A stretch of 10,000 nt of DNA, from assembly GCA_034096865.1 (NCBI GenBank), contig JAWQFJ010014291.1:15001-25000 (forward strand), given 5' to 3'. Below, in pieces: positions 1 to 6,252 of the stretch. How positions within the stretch are numbered: position 1 is the stretch's first letter; each line of letters starts with the position of its first letter. Below the pieces are notes generated by a model, which saw nothing but the letters and a program-made list of their open reading frames with translations, did no database searches and was not told the DNA's origin. Source of the DNA: Theodoxus fluviatilis. Lineage: Eukaryota; Mollusca; Gastropoda; Cycloneritida; Neritidae. The translations under genes and the position numbers were made by a program.

Positions 1-430
1 TGGCTTTTATATCAGATCATAATTTAGGTTAACTACTATGACGTCAAATTTTGCCTCATCCTCGATGTGTGATCAGCTGCGTTTGCTGAAGACTTGGGCA
101 TTCTCTCCAGACAAGACTCGAAATTGTGAGAGCATTATGGCTCAACTGTAACACATCTCCTCAAACTCATTACTGCAAAGTAATGTTTCAGATATGAAAT
201 GAATAATGTAAATAGATTTTTGGTTTACAATGGCGTGCCAACAGAAACTTAGGTAAAATATTCTAAAAGCCTATTGTTTGTATTCTCAACATTGGTGCAG
301 AAAAGGTTTTTTTATTCGGAGTGTTAGTTTTGGTTTAGCGACATCACCCTCGTGTAAATCTTAAAACGCTTGACACTAGTGTGTGTTTCAAGCAAGTGGC
401 AAGAAACTTCCAACGGAGCAAGGCAACAGT
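1..430. other. Non-coding stretch, no gene seen
   Basis: Moderately AT-rich DNA with no convincing exon, RNA gene or transposon. A perfect palindromic TGACGTCA, the consensus CRE/ATF site, lies at 39-46, but one 8-mer without a promoter beside it is weak evidence. A small hairpin is possible at 368-393, where GCTTGA pairs with TCAAGC around the palindrome ACACTAGTGT (373-382). Confidence 0.5.
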
Positions 431-436
431 GTTTCC

Positions 437-476
437 GGGGGGTGGGGGGGAGGGTGGGGGGGGGGGGGGGGAGGGG
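437..476 (+). repeat. Poly-G tract, quadruplex-prone
   Basis: A nearly pure G run about 40 bases long with isolated T and A interruptions at 443, 451, 455 and 472. Four or more G-runs of at least four bases are present, so G-quadruplex formation is expected on the plus strand. Short glycine-rich frames across it are artefacts of the run. Similar G or C runs recur at 3038-3061, 3608-3630, 5871-5883 and 9434-9446, so this is a habit of the genome and not a local oddity. Confidence 0.9.
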
Positions 477-574
477 CCACACCTGGCTATAGCTCACAAA
501 GGGAGGGTGGCCGGGGTCGGACTGACAACAATACCAAAATACGTCGTGACAAAAGCTTCCGACTAAAATTGTAT

Positions 575-613
575 TCTTTCTTGAACAAATAAATTTTGGC
601 CCTGAAAAGGGCC
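575..613 (-). terminator. Histone mRNA 3'-end signal (stem-loop + HDE), left arm
   Basis: This is the mirror copy of the signal in the right arm. On the minus strand the stem-loop occupies 613-598 and the CAAGAAAGA downstream element 583-575, with the same 14-base gap. The single difference between the arms (position 595) lies just after the stem-loop and leaves both elements intact. The signal faces left, away from the palindrome centre, and no histone coding sequence precedes it on that strand. Confidence 0.8.
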
Positions 614-736
614 GTTTGTTTCTTCGTCTCGAGCGCTGGCCGTCAGGCGTGAACCCCTGCTGGGGTCGTGCCTGGCGGGACTGGCTGCTGCAGGGGTTCA
701 CGCCTGACGGCCAGCGCTCGAGACGAAGAAACAAAC

Positions 737-775
737 GGCCCTTTTCAGGGCCAACATTTATTTGTTCAAGAAAGA
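737..775 (+). terminator. Histone mRNA 3'-end signal (stem-loop + HDE), right arm
   Basis: Bases 737-752 read GGCCCTTTTCAGGGCC, which matches the metazoan replication-dependent histone stem-loop: a 6-bp stem (GGCCCT/AGGGCC) and a TTTC loop. The upstream flank ACAAAC is A-rich, as is usual. After 14 bases comes CAAGAAAGA (767-775), the classic histone downstream element that pairs with U7 snRNA. In known histone genes SLBP binds the stem-loop, and the transcript is cut between the two elements without polyadenylation. Stem, loop, spacing and HDE all fit, so recognition is strong. No histone reading frame lies upstream: only about 47 bases of this arm and the 29-base spacer precede it. It is therefore an orphan signal or remnant. 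Confidence 0.8.
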
Positions 776-933
776 ATACAATTTTAGTCGGAAGCTTTTG
801 TCACGACGTATTTTTGGCTATAGCTCCAAATGCTCGTCTGCTGCCTTCATCGTTTTGCGTGCATCAGGCAGAAACTGCTTGCTTACTGGTGGACAGTACG
901 GCTCTGGTCTCTGGTGTTCCGGCTGATTCAGAT

Positions 934-1131
934 TCAGCATGATGTCTTCTCTGCTGACTTTGCCATAGTCTTCGCCACCTTTGTGCATAGGCTCCTGCAG
1001 AGACCGAGCTGCCTACAAGTGTTGTGGATTGTGTGAGCTACAAAATCCCTAGCTCCCACTTCGGTAGCAAGGACCGTGGTTTTGATACCCTGGCTTTTCA
1101 GCAGGTTGGGGAGAGGTTCGTGCTTCTCTAA
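934..1131 (-). mobile_element. LINE reverse-transcriptase C-terminal remnant
   Basis: The minus strand is open for 65 codons from 1131 and ends in TGA at 936-934. The peptide includes EVGARDFVAHTIHNTCRQLG, followed by a basic stretch and AKSAEKTSC. This resembles the segment at the C-terminal end of many invertebrate non-LTR polyproteins, of the type EVG-R-F followed by a helix ending near AAE-S. The usual following W-L-W-R residues are missing because of the stop, and reading continues in another frame. No polymerase core (YxDD region) is visible, so this is a 3' fragment of a decayed copy. The stretch between it and the inverted repeat (827-933) may be its 3' untranslated end. Family assignment rests on pattern memory only; clade not resolved. 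Confidence 0.5.
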
Positions 1132-1440
1132 TTTAACTTGATGCCATTCTCATAACTCATAACTCATATCATTTTATTAATCCATAAGGAAATTAAATTG
1201 GTCAACAGCATACATGGGTCATTAATGATTATAAAAGTTATAATAAACTCAGAGAAACCATGATAATGAAATCAATTAATATGTATGACTACAATGCCCT
1301 TTTACTTGCACACAGCATGACACACCAACACATACATACATGCATTCAAACAAACATACATACATTCATACATACATTAAGCTAGATAGGTATATATGCT
1401 AGTGTCAACACCAACACACACAGTGTCAAAATGTCTTCCA
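1132..1440. other. AT-rich spacer with CATA-type microsatellite
   Basis: No gene seen. From about 1320 to 1380 the sequence is an impure CATA/CATT/AAAC tetranucleotide array (cataca, cattca, aacaaac units). The rest is AT-rich single-copy-looking DNA with several short frames closed by stops. Confidence 0.6.
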
Positions 1441-1464
1441 TCTTAGCTTCCATTGGAACAGTCA

Positions 1465-1727
1465 GCTCTATGAGTATCATTCTTTTGGTCTCTACAGAAT
1501 ACAACCTGTGGATTGGGGGGTCAGAATAGACCCACCGCGTCTCCCTACGCGATTCGTAAGAGGCATAACTAGGAACATCGTGACTAGATTTGCGCTTAGT
1601 GGAAAATATTCATGTGATTTTCGTGCTTAATTGCCTTGTTGTTTGTTGTTAATGGCCTTACATAGCCTACAAAGGCTGATAGGCCGTAAAACTCACTCCA
1701 TTCATCCATCCATCCATCCATCCATCT
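1465..1727 (+). mobile_element. 3' end of a non-LTR element (SINE or LINE tail)
   Basis: Two features support a retroelement 3' end. First, a nested hairpin: outer stem GGCCT (1654-1658) with AGGCC (1681-1685), inner stem AGCCT (1664-1668) with AGGCT (1673-1677), loop ACAA. Second, about 18 bases later a (CATC)n array (1703-1727) closes the unit. A 3' hairpin followed by a short tandem tail is typical of LINEs and of the SINEs that borrow their machinery. The 5' limit is uncertain; I put it near 1465 only because the preceding sequence changes character. No protein or tRNA-like head is visible. Microsatellite tails can also arise on their own, so the call is tentative. Confidence 0.35.
1703..1727 (+). 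repeat. (CATC)n microsatellite
   Basis: About six uninterrupted CATC units directly after the sequence containing the nested hairpin. It could be the reverse-transcription tail of the retroelement to its left. Confidence 0.9.
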
Positions 1728-2130
1728 TACCCCAACTCACAATGGACGTTGGGCTGGAAAACGATGCTTTTGCGCTATCATCGTTGCTCTGCGGAGTTTG
1801 AACAACACAATGCACAGACGGGAAGTTTAGTGGGTGTCACTGCCGCAGATGACCATGTCATTGGCAGCGCATTGAAAACGAACAGTGTCGGTTCTTTTCA
1901 TAGATTTTGTTGCCGTGAAGGCAAAACGGCAGGACATTTTGAACTAATTTCTGTATGATCTGGTATGCTTAGTGTTGAAATCTGTCAGACTGCACGTTGT
2001 AAAACCGAATACACTGTATCTGGGCACTATATCAAATAAGTCAACATCTTGAAGATTCAGCCATTCGCGAATCTCTCGCCACTTCTTCCCAAATAATATA
2101 ATCACCCCCATTTAATTGCGTTTGCTTCCT
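1728..2130. other. Non-coding spacer
   Basis: No exon, RNA or transposon recognised. The longest frame (starting at 1749 on the plus strand, 69 codons) has no recognisable motif and no supporting splice or promoter context. Confidence 0.5.
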
Positions 2131-2131
2131 T

Positions 2132-2137
2132 TATAAA
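2132..2137 (+). promoter_or_regulatory. TATA-like box, candidate core promoter
   Basis: TATAAA sits at the edge of an AT-rich region and is followed within about 100 bases by a CpG-dense stretch. If it is real, initiation would be expected near 2160-2165. No initiator or downstream element is convincing, and TATAAA is common by chance in AT-rich DNA. Confidence 0.2.
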
Positions 2138-2219
2138 GTGGGAGCGTGAAGTTTAAGGAAGCTATAATTACGCGTCATCGTGCGAATCTGTTCTGTTGCG
2201 TTTAGCAATCATCGTTGAA

Positions 2220-2830
2220 GCCTTTTTTTCCAGAGCAGCCACCAGTGGTAGGCACCCTCCTCTCTGTCGAAGAGGAACAGCTGCGCATCGAATCTAAGGC
2301 ACTTCCCTCCACGGGATGGCAGGCAAGGCGCTTTCTTTCCCGACCACATCAAAAACAGAGTACGAGCTATGATAGGGGCGCAACTGATCGTTACGTGCGA
2401 AAGAGCAAACCCTCAAACTACCGTCTTGGCAGGCCTATATCAAATCGCGACTGAATCGGGGATCATCTGCGCATCAGGTCGGGACTTCTCCTGGAGCGTG
2501 CGGTCACGAGACACGCGAGAGGCGCGTGCGGAACTATCGACTTCGCTATTTGCTCGGCCGTTTTCGCTATCGACGTGGCTATTTGATGAACGGCACCTCC
2601 TTACCTCTCTCGTCCCCGACGAAAGCTCCTCCCTGTTCAAAGGGGAGCTGGCTAACTCGGCCTTTCAGTGAATGCCGTCCGCAACACGGGAGCAAACGAC
2701 TGTCCCCAAGTAGACTCGCCTGTCGCCTGCCTGAGCCTTGAAACGCCATGTTCCGGGGACTCCGCACCCACGCTCTACCCTGCCATGTCACACCTCGGCG
2801 GTATCGTGCCGGATATATCAGTGAAATTTG
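2220..2830. other. CpG-dense island-like region, possible first exon
   Basis: CpG is far denser here than in the neighbouring sequence: I count about 7 in 2461-2520 and about 10 in 2521-2580. The sequence between the TATA-like box and a donor-like AG|GTATGT at 2838-2845 could be a promoter and 5' exon. No frame across it has a recognisable domain; plus-strand frames at 2215-2454, 2369-2671 and 2668-2874 are short and mutually overlapping. In invertebrates dense CpG can also simply mark an unmethylated or recently inserted segment. A gene here is possible but not shown. Confidence 0.3.
2534..2585 (+). repeat. Pair of 19-bp direct repeats, 33-bp offset
   Basis: CTATCGACTTCGCTATTTG (2534-2552) and CTATCGACGTGGCTATTTG (2567-2585) differ at two positions. 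The 33-bp offset preserves reading frame, which fits either a coding tandem repeat or an old tandem duplication. Confidence 0.6.
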
Positions 2831-3037
2831 ATTATCTAGGTATGTGGTTGGGCACTAAGCCTCTTTCGCTGTAGCTACAAATGGTAGATTACTGCATCTC
2901 GTGACCAGTCATTTTTACCCTCTTCCAGGATTATAAAATAGATGGAAAGATTAAGAGGATAAAGGAATGCTATGTTTTTCAGAAATGAATGGCAAGACTA
3001 TAAATATTTCCTTATTCTCAATCTTTGGAAAATAGTA

Positions 3038-3074
3038 GGGAGGGGAGGGGGGGGGGGGGGGAGAAGAAGAAGAA
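3038..3074 (+). repeat. Poly-G tract followed by GA-rich purine run
   Basis: GGGAGGGGA followed by a run of about 15 G, then GAGAAGAAGAAGAA. The whole stretch is purine on the plus strand and may adopt quadruplex or triplex structure. Confidence 0.85.
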
Positions 3075-3103
3075 TGCTTTGATTTACACCAAATGTCAGT
3101 GCT

Positions 3104-3137
3104 TGCACGCGCGTGTATGTGCGCGCGCGCGCGTGCG
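3104..3137. repeat. Alternating pyrimidine-purine tract, Z-DNA-prone
   Basis: Thirty-four bases alternate pyrimidine and purine without a break, with a CG/GC-rich core at 3120-3133. Such tracts are the best known Z-DNA formers. Interrupted TG/CA-rich sequence continues to about 3176. Confidence 0.85.
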
Positions 3138-3177
3138 AAAATGTATATGTCTGTGTAAATGCGCACACGTGCACGCA

Positions 3178-3600
3178 AAATTCAATTAAGCGAACTCACT
3201 TCCGTGAAACCACATCATCAACGCTACACATGGATATAACTCTGTGGCTGTGTTAGATAATCCCTACCTTCACAGAACTTTTTCAAACGATGACTAAAAT
3301 CATCCTTCACAAGACCTTTGACCTTAGGGAAGCAAGTACTGAAGTCTCCCGTGGCATCCACGTTCGATACGCACCCTCGAATAAACGGATAAAGTAACGT
3401 CCGCGCCCCGTTTCCCCCTGTTAGACCACTTGACCCTCGCCTCACTACATGCACCGGCTTTCTGCCTCTGAGCCTGATGTGCCGTAGAAGCTCTATTGCG
3501 TGCATATTCACATACACAATTATGTGTGAATAATACAACCCGCTGATATGAATCGCAATAAAGCGTAAAGTATAATAAGAGAATGGGGAAGAGCGTAATA
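3178..3600. other. Non-coding or unassigned region
   Basis: A minus-strand frame runs from 3652 to 3224 (142 codons). Its N-terminal part is read through the poly-G run as polyproline, and the rest has no motif I recognise. The part over 3240-3480 is of ordinary complexity and could be an old exon or transposon piece, but nothing in the sequence decides this. I do not call a gene. Confidence 0.4.
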
Positions 3601-3607
3601 GGAGGGC

Positions 3608-3630
3608 GGGGGGGGGGGGGGGGGGGGGGG
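3608..3630 (+). repeat. Uninterrupted (G)23 run
   Basis: Twenty-three consecutive G, preceded by GGAGGGC. Homopolymers this long are replication-slippage and sequencing-error hot spots, so the true length is uncertain. Confidence 0.95.
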
Positions 3631-3769
3631 CTTTGACCAATTTTTCATTCATGTAGCATTTCCAGAGTGAATAGACGAAGAAGAAGTCAGGGGCAACTGT
3701 GCGCCATCATCTGCTGAGGGATTTTTTCTCTCCAAAATCTTTGCAATGAGTCGTCTACCACCAATCAGT

Positions 3770-3811
3770 AAAAGAGAAAAGAAACACATAGAAAAGAGAA
3801 AAGAAACACAT
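3770..3811 (+). repeat. Tandem duplication, 22-bp period
   Basis: The 20-base unit AAAAGAGAAAAGAAACACAT occurs exactly at 3770-3789 and again at 3792-3811, separated by AG. It leads straight into the CA-rich tract to the right. Confidence 0.9.
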
Positions 3812-3868
3812 GCACGGGCGCACATGTGCGCACACACACATGAACGAGCACGCACGCAAACACACACT
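3812..3868 (+). repeat. CA/CG-rich alternating tract
   Basis: Mixed CA, TG and CG dinucleotides (for example cgcacatgtgcgcacacacaca), partly alternating. It is low complexity, and short His/Arg/Thr-rich frames over it are meaningless. Confidence 0.8.
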
Positions 3869-4132
3869 CTCCCCAGATTAAACAACAAAAGGCCACCCTA
3901 TGCACCAGAAAAACACAGCAACTTTTAGAAGCAATAGTCTTGCCAAGCACAAGGCAAAAACTGTCGTTCTGCCCACGTGGATCACTCCGTCCTTGAGCAC
4001 TTTCAGGAATGACTGGCCTCTCCAGTCCTGGGCCTGCAGTCCCTCTGTCAGCCTCTGCCGAGAAAGATGGAGGTCCACCCATCCTACCTCTGTCTGCTTC
4101 AGTTCACCTGTATTCCGCTCGCAAACTTTTCC

Positions 4133-4300
4133 TCATCTCTCTCTCTTACTGGTGCCCTCTCCGACAGCAGCCTTCCAGTCGTCTGCAAGGTGTTTCCAAT
4201 TTTCCGATTCGATGCCTGCGATATTCAGATCTCTTCTGCAGACATCCTTATTGCGAAGTCGGGACGGCCAGCCGGGCAGGATCCTGTGGCCAGACTTTGG
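4133..4300 (-). mobile_element. LINE ORF2 C-terminal remnant
   Basis: On the minus strand the peptide contains RLRNKDVCRRDLNIAGIES, then ENWKHLADDWKAAVGEGTSK, and stops at TGA (4135-4133). This matches the conserved tail found after the reverse-transcriptase domain in many animal non-LTR elements: GRP-R-KDVC-RD, then a W-LA-DR-W-R segment. Here GRPR has become GWPS and the usual DR-WR is DDWKA, as expected of a decayed copy. The frame remains open upstream to about 4370, but the likeness fades beyond about 4290. The C-terminal zinc-finger-like CxxC end common in relatives is not seen. No catalytic core is in the window, so the copy is dead and 5'-truncated. Confidence 0.6.
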
Positions 4301-4379
4301 GAAGGAAACAGTGGTAACAATATTATGTGTGTATGCCAGAGCGACATAAAGGGCCTCTATGGTTATAAATTATTTGCAC

Positions 4380-4700
4380 CAACGAATACACGTACATGAA
4401 CACGGGCATATGTCTGTAAGCACATATCCCATCATAGAGAGAACCCGCTAACTAGGCACATATAAACACCTGGATGAGTCTGCGAAGAATGCACACGCAC
4501 ACATGTCCAAAAACATGCACTCTACTTATACATTAACATGGATCATATTCCAAAATGAATGGCAAATGTAGTTTTCATATCTCTACTGAGTTGTTGGAAA
4601 AAAATCACCATCTCCCATGTCGACTTTGATGCATGCCATTATAGACAACCCGTACTCGCACATTCCGTCGCATCTGCAAGTTGTGTAAAACATCATTTCT
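4380..4700. other. Non-coding spacer
   Basis: AT-rich, with scattered CACA and ACATG motifs. No gene, RNA or transposon recognised. Confidence 0.5.
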
Positions 4701-4706
4701 CGTGAA

Positions 4707-4770
4707 GCCCAGTTAGCTCAGTCGGTAGAGCATGGGGCTATTAATCCCTGGGTCGTGGTTTCGAGTGTAT
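4707..4770 (+). pseudogene. tRNA-Lys-like pseudogene or SINE head
   Basis: The sequence begins GCCCAGTTAGCTCAGTCGG and closely follows animal tRNA-Lys(CTT) through the D arm, anticodon arm and variable loop. Box A is TAGCTCAGTCGG (4714-4725) and a box-B-like GGTTTCGAGTG lies at 4757-4767. The anticodon stem TGGGG/TCCCT (4733-4737, 4745-4749) has one end mismatch, and the loop CTATTAA would give anticodon ATT instead of CTT. The T stem does not pair, and the 3' acceptor half is absent, replaced by (TG)n. It therefore cannot be a working tRNA. It is either a truncated tRNA copy or the start of a tRNA-Lys-derived SINE. Confidence 0.75.
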
Positions 4771-4786
4771 GTGTGTGTGTGTGTGT
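4764..4786 (+). repeat. (TG)n microsatellite
   Basis: About eleven TG units with one TA, starting within the box-B-like sequence of the tRNA-like pseudogene, so it replaces that copy's 3' end. Confidence 0.9.
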
Positions 4787-4789
4787 TTT

Positions 4790-5395
4790 CATATAATTCT
4801 TTACTCCTACAGTGCTTTTGCACATCACTTCGCCATTACAGTGCAGAACTGTGGCGACAATCTGCTCGTTAACCTTCATGCAGGAGGTTGTCGGATAAAC
4901 CACATATATCCGGACCTAAATGGTTACTAAATTAACTGAGCCAAACCAGCCCGTATTTTGTATGGAAATCGAACATTCGCGTTTTAAGTACGGTAATGAA
5001 GGAAAATAAACTCGTTTATTGTGACAACAACACTTAAGATATGAAATGTGGGTTTGATTTTGATGTTAGTTCCATGCACGTGCAGTAGATTTACAATACA
5101 TGTATGTATTTGGTGCGAGCTTTAACTCGACGATTAATATCAGAAACGCAGATAATCATTTGGTTTAACGCTTGCAGGAATATGAAATAGACCAGTTGAC
5201 ATTTTAGGGATGATTGGATTGAAATGGAATGTTATAACAGTATTGGCTTCCTCGTGAGAAATTCTTCAGCGTGTTGAACCTCTGCTGTAGAGTTGTCGTT
5301 TTCACCCCTCTGTGTGGCGCGATGTTTCCAAGTTGAGTTTCATCAAGAAATGTTACGTGGTACATAAACGTATTACTTTGGCCCTTGCAATGTAG
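4790..5395. other. Non-coding spacer
   Basis: No gene recognised. Short imperfect hairpins occur (CGGATA/TATCCG near 4894-4914), none matching a known RNA family. Confidence 0.5.
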
Positions 5396-5399
5396 CTAG

Positions 5400-5432
5400 G
5401 AGCAGATGGCCAGTAGCGTAGCGCATCTGCTC
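5400..5432. repeat. Hairpin, 9-bp stem and 15-nt loop (first of pair)
   Basis: GAGCAGATG (5400-5408) pairs perfectly with CATCTGCTC (5424-5432). The loop and right arm also resemble the D and anticodon region of a tRNA-derived SINE (tggccagtagcgtagcgcatctg), so an eroded SINE head is an alternative reading. No convincing box B follows. Confidence 0.6.
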
Positions 5433-5506
5433 TCGCACTTAGTCTTTCGTTTTATGTGGCTTCGTAAGGTGCAGAAAGGCGCGATGCCATCTGTATGGTG
5501 CTCTCT

Positions 5507-5539
5507 GGCAAGATGAACATCAAACTGGAACATCTTGCC
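5507..5539. repeat. Hairpin, 9-bp stem and 15-nt loop (second of pair)
   Basis: GGCAAGATG (5507-5515) pairs perfectly with CATCTTGCC (5531-5539). Stem and loop lengths equal those of the hairpin 107 bases upstream, and both stems have GATG/CATC next to the loop, but the loops differ. Confidence 0.6.
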
Positions 5540-5990
5540 TTCTTCCATTTTTGACTCTCATTCCTCACTCCGAATCACATGAAGCGATGTAACTTTCTCT
5601 GCAAGAGTTGTCGGTACACTTGAAGCGGGGCCCGGTATCCATGAACTTTTCATTACACGCGGTCCATCTCTCTGGCATTGCAAGGGTTTTATCTGGGAAT
5701 CGTACTCGTAAAACGCAGACCTGACGAATGACCCGTTGAAGATAGGTAGCCAGGCATCTAGTGGCGGAAAGATGGGTCCTCTGACACCTGATACAGGGTG
5801 GGATCGATGGGAATCAGATACTGAGAGAGATTCCAGCCCACCCTGGCAGGTGGCGCGGAGTCGAGGGGCTGGAGGGGGGGGGAGGAATGGCGGCAATCCA
5901 CATATGGCGCTTACACGGAAAGAGGCCATCCTCGGATAGAATTTGACATAATGGAAAAGACGTGAAGAGGAATGGGACACATGGGGAAAG
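5540..5990. other. Unassigned region
   Basis: A minus-strand frame of 140 codons spans 5980-5558. It has no recognisable domain, includes a polyproline stretch read through a G run (5871-5883), and lacks gene context. I do not call it. No RNA or transposon recognised. Confidence 0.4.
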
Positions 5991-6115
5991 GAACAGTTCC
6001 AACCAGATCAGAACAGAACGGAACAGAGCGGCACATAATATCAGAACTATACAACAGAAATGGCCTCGCCAGGTCAGAACAGGGTAGAGCAGTATGGACC
6101 AGAACAGAGAAACAA
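5991..6115 (+). repeat. Degenerate AGAACAG-type repeat
   Basis: Purine-rich DNA in which GAACAG/GAACGG recurs (gaacag, cagaacagaacgg, gaacagagc, cagaacaggg, agaacagag). CCAGATCAGAACAG (6003-6016) and CCAGGTCAGAACAG (6069-6082) match at 13 of 14 bases. Confidence 0.6.
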
Positions 6116-6252
6116 AGTCTCTAGCTTCCATAGCGTAACCATTTCATCGAGACCACGCTTTGAATGGGCAGACGGCACTGCATGCAGATGTGAAACACTT
6201 GCAGCTGCGACGATCCGAAGTGAATACTAGATTGCAGGACACATCTAAAGCC

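Larger units (their letters stand above)
536..814. repeat. Near-perfect long inverted repeat (125-bp arms)
   Basis: The left arm (536-660) is the reverse complement of the right arm (690-814). I aligned all 125 positions and found one mismatch (595 against 755). The spacer, 661-689, is 29 bases. Beyond the arms the match continues for only two bases after a one-base indel and then stops, so the flanks are unrelated. Transcribed RNA would fold into a 125-bp duplex with a 29-nt loop. Each arm contains a histone mRNA 3'-processing signal directed away from the centre. The GGCTATAGCTC sequence at 485-495 is repeated directly at 816-826, which could be an insertion footprint or chance. Very high arm identity implies recent origin, gene conversion or an assembly artefact. 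A simple fold-back read artefact is less likely, because the sequence to the right does not continue as the reverse complement of the left flank. Confidence 0.95.

Noticed and set aside
39..46. TGACGTCA as a working CRE promoter element
   Set aside because: It is a perfect consensus, but a single 8-mer with no adjacent core promoter or gene is not enough.
381..592. Short glycine-rich plus-strand frames across the poly-G tract
   Set aside because: The glycine and tryptophan content comes only from the G run; there is no other coding sign.
616..942. A 108-codon plus-strand frame and its mirror on the minus strand (734-324) over the inverted repeat
   Set aside because: Both start in the palindrome and run through the histone stem-loop. 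They share an N-terminal part only because the arms are reverse complements. No domain is visible.
3224..3652. A 142-codon minus-strand frame as a protein gene
   Set aside because: It begins in polyproline read from the (G)23 run and has no recognisable domain, promoter or splice context.
4707..4770. A functional tRNA gene
   Set aside because: The acceptor stem cannot form, the T stem does not pair, and the anticodon does not agree with the tRNA-Lys body.
5558..5980. A 140-codon minus-strand frame as a protein gene
   Set aside because: It includes a homopolymer-derived proline stretch and matches no family I can recognise. Its length is only moderately unusual for random sequence of this composition.
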